DNA of 36,394 nucleotides from Paenibacillus humicus NBRC 102415 (GCF_004000905.1 NZ_BIMD01000051.1:1-36394), one strand, 5' to 3'; positions 7,847 to 16,200 are shown, numbered from the stretch's first letter. A program made the numbers and translations. The notes: a model not told the origin generated them from the letters alone.

Positions 7847-8812
7847 TTAGATTGAATATCCCGTCGCCCGCAGCCGCTCGGAGCCTTCCTCCCCGCCCAA
7901 AATGCGGTCCAAAATCAGCTTCTCGTAATGCGCGAAGGCGCTGTCCCGCTCCCGAGGCCGCGCGAGGCGGATCTCGACATCGAGGGAGATCACGCCATCC
8001 TCGACGAGAATGACCCGGTCGGCAAGTGCGACCGCCTCGCTCACGTCATGCGTGACGAGCACGGCGGTGAAGCCCTGCTCCTCCCACAGCCGCTCGATGA
8101 GGCGCTGCATCTCAATTCGCGTCAGAGCATCGAGCGCGCCGAGCGGCTCGTCGAGCAGCAGCAGTCCCGGCTGCCCCGCGAGCGCTCGCGCCAAAGCGAC
8201 GCGCTGACGCTGGCCGCCGGACAGGACGCCCGGCCATTCGTCGGCGCGGCCGCGCAGGCCGACCAGGGCGAGAGCATCCACCGCATCCTCGCGGCTGCCG
8301 CGCCTCATGCCGATGCGGACATTGTCGGCCGCCCGCTTCCACGGCAGCAGCCGCGCGTCCTGGAACAGCATGCGCGTCGACTCGCCGATGCCTGAGATGG
8401 CGCTGCCGTCCAGCGACAGGCTGCCGGAAGAAGGCTCATCCAGGCCCGCGATCAGCCGCAGGAGCGTGCTTTTGCCGCAGCCGCTCCGTCCGACGACGGC
8501 GACGAACTGTCCGGCAGGAATTTCGAGCTCGATTCCCTTCAGCACTTCCTTGCCTCCAAATTTCTTCGAGGCTCCCGAGATGACAAGCCGCTTGCCCCGG
8601 GACAGCAGCCGCCGGCTCTCATCATATTCGTCTCTGCTCCCGTATTTTTTGGAGGCAGTCTGGACGTCATTTTCTCTACGGGGATCCCGCCTGTTCCCTT
8701 GCCATCCTCCAGACTCAGGTCCTCCCTGTTGCTTGGCTTCCTCAGCTCCGGCAGCCTCTCCGCCGATCCTCGCTCTGCCCGCCTGCTTCCGTTCTCCTAT
8801 GCGCACGCTCAT
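7847..8812 (-). CDS. ssuB: Aliphatic sulfonate ABC transporter ATP-binding protein SsuB
   Basis: A 321-residue ABC ATPase of the nitrate/sulfonate/taurine group. The ABC domain starts near residue 75. It contains Walker [10 protein letters not shown] (108-116), the Q-loop in [10 protein letters not shown], signature LSGGQRQR, Walker [13 protein letters not shown] and the H-loop VLVTHD. It powers import of alkanesulfonates through SsuC. The ATG overlaps the ssuC stop as ATGA, with GGGGAAGG upstream. It carries an unusual Gly/Ala/Arg/Glu-rich N-terminal extension of about 70 residues before the first strand; usual SsuB proteins are about 250 residues. The extension has no internal methionine, so a later ATG start is not available. 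It is the last gene of the operon. Confidence 0.92.
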   Translation of the reverse strand: MSVRIGERKQAGRARIGGEAAGAEEAKQQGGPESGGWQGNRRDPRRENDVQTASKKYGSRDEYDESRRLLSRGKRLVISGASKKFGGKEVLKGIELEIPAGQFVAVVGRSGCGKSTLLRLIAGLDEPSSGSLSLDGSAISGIGESTRMLFQDARLLPWKRAADNVRIGMRRGSREDAVDALALVGLRGRADEWPGVLSGGQRQRVALARALAGQPGLLLLDEPLGALDALTRIEMQRLIERLWEEQGFTAVLVTHDVSEAVALADRVILVEDGVISLDVEIRLARPRERDSAFAHYEKLILDRILGGEEGSERLRATGYSI

Positions 8813-9558
8813 GCCGCCTTCCCCTCCCCGGATTCCGGCGTCGAATAATTCGGGTTCCATGCGAGCAGTCTCTGCTCCAGCAGCCTGGCCGCCGTATCCG
8901 ACAGCTTGCCCAGGACCGCGTACAGAAGAATCGCCAGCACGACGATATCCAGCCTCATGAACTCCCTCGCGTTCATCGCCATATAGCCGATGCCGCTGTT
9001 CGCGGAGATCGTCTCCGACACGATCAGCGTCAGCCACATGAGGCCGAGCGCATAACGCACGCCGACGAGAACCGAGGCCATGGCGCCGGGCAGAATGACC
9101 TCCCGATAAAGGGAGAAACCCCTCAGCTTATACACGCGCGCCATCTCCAGCAGGCCGGGATCGATCGAGCGGATGCCATGGAGCGTGTTCAGATAGATGG
9201 GGAAAAAGACGCCGAGCACAACGAGAAAGATTTTAGCCGTCTCCCCGATTCCGAACCACAGGATGACGAGCGGAATCAGGGCCAGATGCGGCACGTTGCG
9301 GACCATCTGCACCGAGCTGTCGAGCAGCCGGAACGCGCTCCGCGACAGGCCGCTCAGCAGCCCGAGTCCGAAGCCGATGCCGCCCCCGATCAGAAATCCG
9401 AGCAGCGCCCGCCGAGAGCTGCTCCAGATGTACTGGAACAGCTCGCCGGAGTACGCCAAGGCGATGCCTGCCTCCGCCACACGGAGCGGAGTCGGAAGCG
9501 TGCGCGACGAGATCGCGCCGTACTGGCCCAGCAGCTGCCAGAGCGCCAGCACCAGCAC
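8809..9558 (-). CDS. ssuC: Aliphatic sulfonate ABC transporter permease SsuC
   Basis: An integral membrane protein with about six helices and the binding-protein-dependent transport signature [22 protein letters not shown] (EAA loop). It forms the channel of the sulfonate importer. The listed start is a GTG at 9558 with no Shine-Dalgarno, and it would cut the first membrane helix. The same frame continues upstream as RKWTESRLTPWLVP, which looks like a genuine SsuC N-terminus, back to the ssuD stop at 9634-9636. No ATG, GTG or TTG occurs there. A purine-rich GAGGAAAGAGGGG site ends 7 bases before an ATC (9615) and directly abuts an ATT (9621), so initiation may use a non-standard codon. The stop overlaps ssuB by 4 bp. 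Confidence 0.88.
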   Translation of the reverse strand: MLVLALWQLLGQYGAISSRTLPTPLRVAEAGIALAYSGELFQYIWSSSRRALLGFLIGGGIGFGLGLLSGLSRSAFRLLDSSVQMVRNVPHLALIPLVILWFGIGETAKIFLVVLGVFFPIYLNTLHGIRSIDPGLLEMARVYKLRGFSLYREVILPGAMASVLVGVRYALGLMWLTLIVSETISANSGIGYMAMNAREFMRLDIVVLAILLYAVLGKLSDTAARLLEQRLLAWNPNYSTPESGEGKAA

Positions 9559-9633
9559 AGGAACGAGCCACGGGGTCAGCCGGCTTTCCGTCCATTTGCG
9601 GCCTCTCTTATCGATGGGAATTCCCCTCTTTCC

Positions 9634-10776
9634 TCAGGATTTGGCAGCGACAGCGTCCGGAAGAAGATCGTTGGCGACGATTTCTCCCGAAGCCTTGATC
9701 GCGGCCTTGAGCGGCTCGCTCTGCGGCTCGACCGGCAGCAGAGGGAACAGCAGCTCCGCCGTCCGGTACGCCTCTTCCAGATGCGGATAACCCGACAGGA
9801 TGAACGTCTCGATGCCTAAAGCCTCATACTCACGGATTCTCTCTGCGACTGTGGCCGCGTCTCCCACAAGAGCCGTGCCTGCGCCGCCGCGAACCAGACC
9901 GACGCCTGCCCATAGATTGGGAGAAATCTCCAAGGAGTCCCGCTGGCCGTTGTGCAGCCTGGCCATCCGCTGCTGGCCGACGGAATCGTAGCGGGCGAAC
10001 ACCTTCTGCGCCTCGGCGATCGTATGGTCGTCGACATGGCGGATCAGCTCCTCCGCCGCCTGCCACGCCTGCTCGTTCGTCTCGCGGACGATGACATGCA
10101 GCCGGATGCCGAACTTGACCTTGCGCCCCTTGGCCGCGGCCAGCTCCCTGACCTCGCCGAGCTTGGCCGCGACGTCGGCCGGCGGCTCGCCCCAAGTCAG
10201 ATAGACGTCCACATGCTCGGCGGCTATATCCTTGGCTTCATCCGAGGAGCCTCCGAAGTAGAGAGGCGGATAAGGAGACTGCAGCGGCGGGTAAAGCAGC
10301 TGTCCGCCTTCCGCGCGAAGGTATTTGCCCTTATGGCTGACCTTCTCGCCGGAGGCGTACTTCCGCCATAGGTGCAGGAATTCGTCCGTCAGCTCATAAC
10401 GTTCCTTATGGTTGAGGAAAAGGCCGTCGCCCGCGAGCTCCTCCGGATCGCCGCCAGTGACGATGTTGATCAGCAGCCTGCCGCCGGAGAGGCGGTCGAA
10501 CGTCGACGCCATGCGGGCAGCCGTCGCCGGCGCCATCATGCCCGGACGGATGGCTACGAGGTATTTGAGCCGGCTCGTCGCCGGGATCAGCGACGAGGCG
10601 GCTACCCAGGCATCCTCGCAGGAGCGGCCCGTCGGGAGCAGCACGCCGTTGTAGCCCAGCCGGTCGGCAGCACCGGCGATCTGCTTCATATAATCGTAGT
10701 CGACGGCGCGGGCCCCGTCGCTCGTGCCGAGATATCGGCCGTCGCCGTGCAGCGGTATGAACCAGAAAATTTGCAT
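9634..10776 (-). CDS. ssuD: FMNH2-dependent alkanesulfonate monooxygenase SsuD
   Basis: A 380-residue bacterial-luciferase-like enzyme that uses FMNH2 and O2 to split alkanesulfonates into sulfite and an aldehyde, releasing sulfur for assimilation in the cytoplasm. It follows E. coli SsuD almost throughout. It has [15 protein letters not shown] at the N-terminus, [10 protein letters not shown] with the conserved Cys (residue 53), [28 protein letters not shown] with the active-site His and Arg, the [20 protein letters not shown] loop with the mobile Arg, and [21 protein letters not shown] precedes the ATG at 10776. The FMN reductase SsuE that supplies FMNH2 is not in this window. A gap of about 150 bp separates it from ssuA. 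Confidence 0.96.
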   Translation of the reverse strand: MQIFWFIPLHGDGRYLGTSDGARAVDYDYMKQIAGAADRLGYNGVLLPTGRSCEDAWVAASSLIPATSRLKYLVAIRPGMMAPATAARMASTFDRLSGGRLLINIVTGGDPEELAGDGLFLNHKERYELTDEFLHLWRKYASGEKVSHKGKYLRAEGGQLLYPPLQSPYPPLYFGGSSDEAKDIAAEHVDVYLTWGEPPADVAAKLGEVRELAAAKGRKVKFGIRLHVIVRETNEQAWQAAEELIRHVDDHTIAEAQKVFARYDSVGQQRMARLHNGQRDSLEISPNLWAGVGLVRGGAGTALVGDAATVAERIREYEALGIETFILSGYPHLEEAYRTAELLFPLLPVEPQSEPLKAAIKASGEIVANDLLPDAVAAKS

Positions 10777-10927
10777 GATGGGTATCCTCCTTGGGCTGGG
10801 GAAAAGTTGACTAGCTGTCGAACCGGCTTAGAGGCTCGCCTCCTCGGCCGTGATGCAGACAGCGGCTGCGGGATTGTCAGCTCGGCGTCACGGGCCGGGC
10901 TTGCGTCCTTGTTCTGCCCCGCTCGCG

Positions 10928-11959
10928 TTATTTTCCTGGAGCCGCGTCCCTCACCTTGACCGCTTCCGGAATCAGCTTCAGCTTCAGGAACGCGTCCGCG
11001 ATGCGCTGCTGCTCGGCGTAGGTGTCCTCGTCCATGTCCTCGATGCCGAAGGAGCGGCGGGAGATCGCCTGTTCCAGCGAGGGCACGTCGATGCCGAGCT
11101 CCGGAGACAGCAGCTTCGCAACCTCGCTTTGATTGGCTTCCGCCCATGTGTCGGCTTCCTTGAGCTGATCAAGAACGATACGGACGGCTTGCTTGTTGTT
11201 CTGCTCGAAGCTCCTTGAAGCAAGCATGAATTCATGGTTCTGCACCAGGCCCTCTCCCGTCGTCAGCACCTTGGCCTTGGTCGCCAGCTGGGCCGCCGAA
11301 AAGAACGGCTCCCAGATGACCCAGGCGTCGACGCTGCCGCTCTCGAATGCGGCTCTGGCATCGGCCGGAGGCAGGAAGACGGTCGTGATGTCCTTATAGT
11401 CCACGCCCGCTTTTTCCAGCGCCTTGACGAGCAGGTAATGCACGTTGGACCCTTTGTTCAGGGCCACCTTCTTCCCTTTGAGATCGGCCACCGTCTTGAT
11501 ATCGGAATGCTCCGGCACCAGAATGCTCTCGGACTTCGGACTCGCCGGCGAATGGGCCAAGTAAACGAGCGGCGTTCCGGCCGCCTGGGCGAATATCGGA
11601 GGCGCCTCCCCGGTGTGGCCGAAGTCGATGCTGCCGACGTTCATCGCCTCCAGCAGCTGGGGGCCGCCGGGGAACTGCGTCCATTCCACCCTGTAGCCGA
11701 TCGCCTCCAGCTTGCCCTCCAGGCTTCCTCTGCCCTTGAGGATGTTGGCGGTGCCGTACTTCTGATAGCCGATATGAATGACCTTATCCTTCGCCTTGCC
11801 GGAGCCCGATCCGCCCCCGGCCTGGGATGTCCCATCATTGCCGTTGCCGCAGGCCGCAGCCAGCAGAAGCACAGCGGACAATCCGATCAGCCATCCTGCC
11901 CGTTTCCACCCGATTCCAGTACGCATGCCCGCTTTCCGAATAGCCGCAGTTGGCTTCAC
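10928..11959 (-). CDS. ssuA: Aliphatic sulfonate ABC transporter substrate-binding lipoprotein SsuA
   Basis: A 343-residue binding protein of the SsuA/TauA/NMT1 group and the first gene of the operon. The hydrophobic segment ends in LAAAC (lipobox), so it is a lipoprotein. The mature part starts IHIGYQKYGTANILKGRG and includes GPQLLEAMNVGSIDFGHTGEAPPIFAQAAG and SVDAWVIWEPFFSAAQ, typical of alkanesulfonate binders. It delivers ligand to SsuC/SsuB. The start is a GTG at 11959 with GGGAGAGGG just upstream; an ATG at 11926 is an alternative. The promoter at 12048-12076 faces the regulator gene on the other strand. Confidence 0.93.
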   Translation of the reverse strand: MKPTAAIRKAGMRTGIGWKRAGWLIGLSAVLLLAAACGNGNDGTSQAGGGSGSGKAKDKVIHIGYQKYGTANILKGRGSLEGKLEAIGYRVEWTQFPGGPQLLEAMNVGSIDFGHTGEAPPIFAQAAGTPLVYLAHSPASPKSESILVPEHSDIKTVADLKGKKVALNKGSNVHYLLVKALEKAGVDYKDITTVFLPPADARAAFESGSVDAWVIWEPFFSAAQLATKAKVLTTGEGLVQNHEFMLASRSFEQNNKQAVRIVLDQLKEADTWAEANQSEVAKLLSPELGIDVPSLEQAISRRSFGIEDMDEDTYAEQQRIADAFLKLKLIPEAVKVRDAAPGK

Positions 11960-12015
11960 GTTTTCCCTCTCCCTTTCGGCCAGTTTCGGCCTCTTTCTAA
12001 ATTCCTCGGTCTTGC

Positions 12016-12044
12016 TTAATCCCCATTAAATCGGTGTGATTAAT
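12016..12044. promoter_or_regulatory. Inverted-repeat operator candidates at the ssu transcription start
   Basis: Three short arms TTAAT (12016-12020), ATTAA (12025-12029) and TTAAT (12040-12044) make two overlapping inverted repeats, with spacers of 4 and 10 bp. They cover the expected ssu transcription start just downstream of its -10 box. A regulator bound here would block or gate transcription. The repeats are seen directly; the role is inferred. Confidence 0.5.
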
Positions 12045-12047
12045 AGA

Positions 12048-12076
12048 AAATTAGCATCGCGCCGCATCCCTGTCAA
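12048..12076 (-). promoter_or_regulatory. Sigma-A-type promoter of the ssuADCB operon
   Basis: On the minus strand, a perfect -35 TTGACA (12071-12076) and -10 TAATTT (12048-12053) are 17 bp apart. A run of about 40 bases that is almost all purine on the plus strand (12081-12125, repeated GAGGA) lies just upstream of the -35. Confidence 0.8.
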
Positions 12077-12144
12077 TAAATGGAGGAGAAGAGAGGAGGA
12101 ATGAGGAGAAATGAGGAAGAAGGGCAACGTTTGGGAACTAACCA

Positions 12145-12187
12145 TTGCGCTTTCCGCAACGGTCCGGTATTTTTATAAATATATAAT
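12145..12187 (+). promoter_or_regulatory. Promoter region of the HTH/SsuA-like regulator gene
   Basis: TTGCGC (12145-12150) and TATTTT (12168-12173) are 17 bp apart. An alternative -10 TATAAT at 12182-12187 has no good -35. The -35 lies in an inverted repeat TTGCG-N5-CGCAA (12145-12159). Two related AT-rich blocks, GTATTTTTATAAAT (12167-12180) and GTATTTATAAAT (12204-12215), may be binding sites. Confidence 0.45.
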
Positions 12188-12253
12188 TCCTACCCGATAA
12201 GTTGTATTTATAAATGGGAACTGTCCCTATGACTCGTTGACGGAGGAGAAGCG

Positions 12254-13513
12254 ATGCCGAACGAACCGTTCAATCTGATGAGCCTCCAGGAGGCGATGGA
12301 CCTGCTCGGCGTCAGCCGGGCGACCATCGACCGCTGGCGCAAAGACAAGCGGCTGCCGTATCTGAAAATCGGAAAAGAGGTATGGATCGACCGTATCCAG
12401 CTGGAGTTATGGGTTCGAGGAGGCATGCGGAATCCGGTCCCTGCAGAGAAAGAGAAAGTTGCGGCCGGCTCGGCGGTGTTCCCGCTTCCTTCCAAGGAAG
12501 CTTCGTCATTCCAAACGGAGATCGAGACGGAAATCACCGTCGGCTATCAGAGCGGTGCTGCCCTGCTCTGGAGCGCCTTGATCGTCAAAAACCGGGGCTG
12601 GTTCGAGCAGGAGCTGCGGCAGGCGGAGCCAAGCCGCCGGTACCGGGTCAGCTGGAAGCATGCGGACAGCGGCATGGAGCTGGTTGAGGAGCTGATCGCG
12701 GGCCGGGTGCAGATCGCCTCCGTCGGCGATTATCCCATCGCCGCGAGCATGGAGCTCGGGCGCCTGCTGCCGCGCTTCCAGCCGGCTATGCTCGCCTTCG
12801 ACGGCAAATGCGCGGGCGGAACGGGCATTTCCCTGGTGGCCCGCAAAGAAGAAGGAATCCGCTACGGGGATCAGCTCACCTCCTCCTCCGCCATCTCCAC
12901 CGTCATCCGCTCAAGCGCATCGAGACGGCTGCAAGCCGTCCTGGACCGGGGCCGCAAGGAGGCCGTGCAGGTGATCTCCAGCCGCAGGATGGCCGACTGC
13001 CTGGCCGCGCTGCTGGAAGGACGCGTCGGAGCCGCGATGCTGTGGGAGCCCTATCTGACCTGGGCGCAGACGCTCGGAGCCGGCATGACGGTCGCAGCCG
13101 ATGATTGCGGAGGGGATTACCTGACCGGAATCATGGCGGATGAAGCGTGGGCACGCACTCATGAATCGGTGACGGTATCGTATCTGAAGGCTCATATCCG
13201 GGCTCATGAGCTGATCCGCCGGGACCCGCTGGCTGCCGCATCCATCATTCGAGACGCCAGCGGCATCCCTTTGGAAGTCATCCTCCCGGTTCTCGCCTCC
13301 ATTCGCTGGGACGCCAGTGTCTACAGCCGCGACCTGCTGACTCTGTCCCGGCTGGGGGAGGACGACTCCGGACTCAAGCTCCGCAGCTCTTCCCTGTCAG
13401 CCGGCCCAGCCTTTCAAGCCTCTTATTTGCAGGAGGCCGCCGCTGCGCTCAAGCTGCCGTCCCTGCCGGATATGGCGATTCCCCATGATTGGACCGATGA
13501 CCGCCTCTATTGA
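12254..13513 (+). CDS. Excisionase-type HTH protein fused to a SsuA-like ligand-binding domain; candidate sulfonate-sensing regulator
   Basis: A 419-residue protein with two parts. Residues about 6-57 (NLMSLQEAMDLLGVSRATI, DRWRKDKRLPYLKIGKEVWI) form an excisionase/MerR-like helix-turn-helix. After a linker, residues about 85-400 resemble the SsuA/NMT1 periplasmic binding fold: ITVGYQSGAALLWSALIV, ELIAGRVQIASVGDYPIAA, LLEGRVGAAMLWEPYLTWAQ. There is no signal peptide, so the binding domain should be cytoplasmic. It is transcribed divergently from ssuADCB, 294 bp away, and GGAGGAG precedes the ATG. The likely role is a one-component regulator that senses a sulfonate or sulfur metabolite and controls the ssu operon; this is inference from domain content and position. 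A misannotated transport protein is less likely given the DNA-binding head. Confidence 0.82.
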   Translation: MPNEPFNLMSLQEAMDLLGVSRATIDRWRKDKRLPYLKIGKEVWIDRIQLELWVRGGMRNPVPAEKEKVAAGSAVFPLPSKEASSFQTEIETEITVGYQSGAALLWSALIVKNRGWFEQELRQAEPSRRYRVSWKHADSGMELVEELIAGRVQIASVGDYPIAASMELGRLLPRFQPAMLAFDGKCAGGTGISLVARKEEGIRYGDQLTSSSAISTVIRSSASRRLQAVLDRGRKEAVQVISSRRMADCLAALLEGRVGAAMLWEPYLTWAQTLGAGMTVAADDCGGDYLTGIMADEAWARTHESVTVSYLKAHIRAHELIRRDPLAAASIIRDASGIPLEVILPVLASIRWDASVYSRDLLTLSRLGEDDSGLKLRSSSLSAGPAFQASYLQEAAAALKLPSLPDMAIPHDWTDDRLY

Positions 13514-13747
13514 TTGCCACATGCTGCTATGCGATCGGATTTCCGCGCAGGCTGACCTATGATCTCCGCACGACGTGCTGCAGTCTTCAGAGTTCGCTGA
13601 ATTCGTTAAAGGAAATACGAACCCAGAAAAAAGAGGTCGAACCGGTAAGTTCTGGTGACCTCGAATCCGATCGCTTTGGTGATGAATTCATGAGAGATAT
13701 AACAGGGAATCTTGCTAGCCCGACAGATATTCAACGCAAGTAAAGAT
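13514..13747. other. Intergenic region at the edge of the lower-GC segment
   Basis: No convincing gene. An imperfect hairpin, GAGGTC...GACCTC (about 13632-13661), could act as a weak terminator after the regulator gene. One frame ends FVKGNTNPEKRGRTGKFW, which might be the tail of a lost gene, but I cannot identify it. Confidence 0.3.
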
Positions 13748-14767
13748 CTATTCTTTAAGGCTAAGTGACAACAAGTGGTTTAGATTGTCATCAATAAATT
13801 GATTATCGGCACTGTTGATTCCACGACCGGCAAAATGGCCCCAGATCGATTCGATTGGTTTCAAGACAGCATTAGGTATGCGCTTAGCTTCGTATTCATT
13901 ATCGTCCGCTGTGCAGAAGAGATCCGTGCTTCCCGGCATGATACAGGCAAGAGCCTTTATGCTTTGAAGGGCTTTATCAAAGTCTCCGTTATGGGAAGGG
14001 TTTGCACTGATATCTGCATGTTGGCCTGTCCATAACATGGCCAGAACATTATGAGGATCCATATTCATAAAGCTATTTTCCCAGACACCAGCTACAAAAT
14101 CCTCCAATGTGTCAAATCCCATCTCACGGTAAAGCTCTTCTCTATAAAACGCATGTGATAGTCCCCATCCCGCATACACCCGACCAACGGCACGCATGTC
14201 TGTAGAACTTAGCTGGTTTAATTTACTTGAGTCGAAGCCGACTGCAGACAGCAGTGAGGCTTTTACACCTTCCAGCACTACATATGTGTGAGGCCAAGAT
14301 TTGGCGATGCCTCCGAAAGGTGCGATTCGTTCGACCATCTCCGGGTAACTTGCCCCCCATTGAAATGCCTGAATGCCGCCCATCGACCACCCGACGACGA
14401 GAGCAATCTTTTGAATGCCGAATTTCTCGGTCAGCAGTTGGTGTTGGAATCGAACGTTATCATAGATGGTTACCTGTGGAAAGTTAGCCCGATCAAATGG
14501 AGGAGGCGTGTTGCTGGGAGAGGAAGATAGCCCATTGCCCAGCAAATTGGGAACGATAATAAAATAGTTCTCTGGATCGAGTGCCATCCCGCTGCCAATG
14601 AGCCATTCATTCTGAACATGCTGATCCCCAAAAGCCGTTGGATAGACAATAACATTATCCTTCTGTTCATTTAATTTTCCGTATGTTTGATAAGCAAGAA
14701 AAGCATTTGGTAACGTCACTCCTGATTGTAAGAGTGCATCACCCAAATTAAACATTTCATAGTCCAT
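13748..14767 (-). CDS. Alpha/beta-hydrolase of the homoserine O-acetyltransferase (MetX)-like family
   Basis: A 339-residue alpha/beta-hydrolase with MetX-family layout. The sequence LPNAFLAYQTYGKLNEQKDN near the N-terminus and NLLGNGLSSSPSN are followed by the nucleophile elbow GWSMGG (Ser 118), a late Asp in MPGSTDLFCTADDN, and a His in SIWGHFAG. True MetX enzymes usually have GGSMGG and acetylate homoserine; the Trp in the elbow suggests a hydrolase or different acyltransferase. The start at 14767 is chosen for its AGGGAG site; a GTG at 14800 is weaker. It is divergent from a LysR gene, its likely regulator. Base composition is lower in GC than the neighbouring sulfur block. Confidence 0.82.
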   Translation of the reverse strand: MDYEMFNLGDALLQSGVTLPNAFLAYQTYGKLNEQKDNVIVYPTAFGDQHVQNEWLIGSGMALDPENYFIIVPNLLGNGLSSSPSNTPPPFDRANFPQVTIYDNVRFQHQLLTEKFGIQKIALVVGWSMGGIQAFQWGASYPEMVERIAPFGGIAKSWPHTYVVLEGVKASLLSAVGFDSSKLNQLSSTDMRAVGRVYAGWGLSHAFYREELYREMGFDTLEDFVAGVWENSFMNMDPHNVLAMLWTGQHADISANPSHNGDFDKALQSIKALACIMPGSTDLFCTADDNEYEAKRIPNAVLKPIESIWGHFAGRGINSADNQFIDDNLNHLLSLSLKE

Positions 14768-14843
14768 CGTATAGCCGCTCCCTTCAAAATGAAAAACCAC
14801 ATCTTCCCTGTGATCTCTTGTGCTCAGTATAGAGCTGTGATAC

Positions 14844-14891
14844 TTTCAATCAAAGTGAATAGCATTCAATATAACATTCAATAAAATTGAA
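14844..14891. promoter_or_regulatory. LysR-type binding sites in the divergent intergenic region
   Basis: A perfect inverted repeat TTCAAT-AAA-ATTGAA (14877-14891) fits the LysR T-N11-A rule. A second copy with one mismatch, TTCAAT-CAA-AGTGAA, lies at 14844-14858, and an extra ATTCAAT half-site lies between them. They sit between the LysR gene and the hydrolase gene, as expected for a site controlling both. Confidence 0.65.
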
Positions 14892-14911
14892 AGATGAAGG
14901 GGGAGCATCGG

Positions 14912-15847
14912 ATGGAATTGCGGCAACTGAAAACCTTTTGTACGGTTGCAACAACATTGAATTTCACGCGGGCAGCAGAAGTGCTGAGCTACGTTCCTTC
15001 CAACGTCACGATGCAAATCAAAGCATTGGAAGATGAGCTGGGTGTTCGCCTCTTTGATCGGTTGGGCAAGCAGCTCGTACTCACAACTGCGGGTAAACGC
15101 TTTTTAACACACGCCCGAGGCGTTCTTGAAAAAATGGACGAAGCTCGCAGCGCTGTCCATCATAACGAAAAACTAAGCGGTACCTTAACGATAAGTGCGA
15201 ATGAGGTGATTTGCGCCTACCGTCTTCCACCTGTCTTCCAACGGTTTCGTTCGCAGCATCCGGGAGTTCGTCTAATCTTCCGCTCCGTTCCGAATCAAGA
15301 GCTCAAGCAATCGCTCTTTGAGGGAACCACGGATATTGTTTATATGTTGGATGAGCCCATTCGCTCGAGTGGACTTTCCGTGGAGCCTTTGCTGGAAGAA
15401 CATTTCCGATTGTTGGCTGCTCCAGATCACCCACTCGCCAAACGAACTGTGCTTCAGTTGGAAGATTTTCACGGAGAAGTATTCCTGACGAATGAAAAGG
15501 GTTGTCCTTATCGAACTATGTTTGATCGATCCTTTGAGAAAGAGGGCATTGATAGCATTACCTATTTGGAGTTTCAAAGTGCCGAAGCCATTAAACAATG
15601 CGCCATTTCAGGAATCGGTATTGCCTTTCTTCCTGAGATCGTCGCAGAATCCGAAGTTGAACGCGGAGAACTTGTTGTCCTGCCATGGCAGATTCCGGAC
15701 TTGCAGGTATTTACACAGATGTTGTGGCATAAAGACAAGTGGCTTTCACCAATCATGTTATCTTTCATGGAAGCAGCCAGAGCGGTTTTTGGTTCGCCGA
15801 ATGAGAACCTAGTTTTTCCGACCAAGGGCAAGAACTTAACTTCATAG
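14912..15847 (+). CDS. LysR-family transcriptional regulator
   Basis: A 311-residue LysR regulator. The N-terminal winged helix (MELRQLKTFCTVATTLNFTRAAEVL, then QIKALEDELGVRLFDR) is followed by an effector-binding domain with GTLTISANEVI, a PLLEEHFRLLAAPDHPLA strand-helix and an AISGIGIAFLPEIV segment. It most resembles CysL/YtlI-type regulators in overall form, but the effector cannot be told. The ATG at 14912 has GGGGGAG upstream; the in-frame ATG at 14894 has none. It is divergent from the MetX-like gene, shares the T-N11-A sites with it, and ends at a strong terminator. Confidence 0.92.
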   Translation: MELRQLKTFCTVATTLNFTRAAEVLSYVPSNVTMQIKALEDELGVRLFDRLGKQLVLTTAGKRFLTHARGVLEKMDEARSAVHHNEKLSGTLTISANEVICAYRLPPVFQRFRSQHPGVRLIFRSVPNQELKQSLFEGTTDIVYMLDEPIRSSGLSVEPLLEEHFRLLAAPDHPLAKRTVLQLEDFHGEVFLTNEKGCPYRTMFDRSFEKEGIDSITYLEFQSAEAIKQCAISGIGIAFLPEIVAESEVERGELVVLPWQIPDLQVFTQMLWHKDKWLSPIMLSFMEAARAVFGSPNENLVFPTKGKNLTS

Positions 15848-15905
15848 CTGAAAAGGTTAAGAACATGGACCAATGTCTATTAGAATCTTACTCTGTTTCG
15901 TTCAG

Positions 15906-15921
15906 CTAACGGAAACGTTAG
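15906..15921. repeat. Perfect hairpin CTAACG-GAAA-CGTTAG
   Basis: A 6-bp stem with a GAAA tetraloop lies between the LysR gene and its terminator, beside an integrase remnant. It may be a remnant of a recombination site or a dispersed repeat; only the hairpin itself is seen. Confidence 0.4.
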
Positions 15922-15953
15922 TTCAAAGGCCGTTCAAACGAATAGCTTAAAAG

Positions 15954-16010
15954 CCTCCTGCAAGAACAAACTAGACATATATGCCCTCGTTCTTGCAAGA
16001 GGTTTTATTA
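15954..16010 (+). terminator. Rho-independent terminator of the LysR gene
   Basis: CCTCCTGCAAGAAC (15954-15967) pairs, with one mismatch, with GTTCTTGCAAGAGG (15989-16002). It is followed by TTTTATTA. The loop is long, at 21 bases. Confidence 0.75.
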
Positions 16011-16195
16011 TGATTTTGAGTAAACTATGGCAAGCTTATGAATCTGAAAAGCGGATCCAAGGCTTCAGCCCGAATACGCTGAAGGCATACGCCTTGACAA
16101 TCGTAACCCCGCTTTTGTTAAAGGCTCTCAGAAAAGGGTACGCCCGTAAAAGAGGGAACAAGATAACGGGGGTCAAAGCCTCCATGCAGCAATGA
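16010..16195 (+). pseudogene. Remnant of a tyrosine recombinase (phage-type integrase), N-terminal part only
   Basis: The first 28 residues, ending with GFSPNTLKAYAL, match the start of the SAM-like core-binding domain of tyrosine recombinases (LWQAYESEK, GFSPNTLKAY). After that the frame drifts into unrelated sequence and stops at 61 residues, so the catalytic Arg/His/Tyr domain is absent. There is no clear ribosome binding site, and the start overlaps the tail of a terminator. It is read as a relic of a mobile element in the lower-GC segment. It is too short for certainty. Confidence 0.5.
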
Positions 16196-16200
16196 ACGTA

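Noticed and set aside
11960-12253. SAM (S-box) or T-box riboswitch ahead of ssuA
   Set aside because: The leader is about 80 bases and shows none of the conserved S-box or T-box elements; the inverted repeats there look like protein binding sites.
13510-13743. 77-codon plus-strand frame after the fusion regulator
   Set aside because: It overlaps the regulator's stop, lacks a ribosome binding site, and has no recognisable content.
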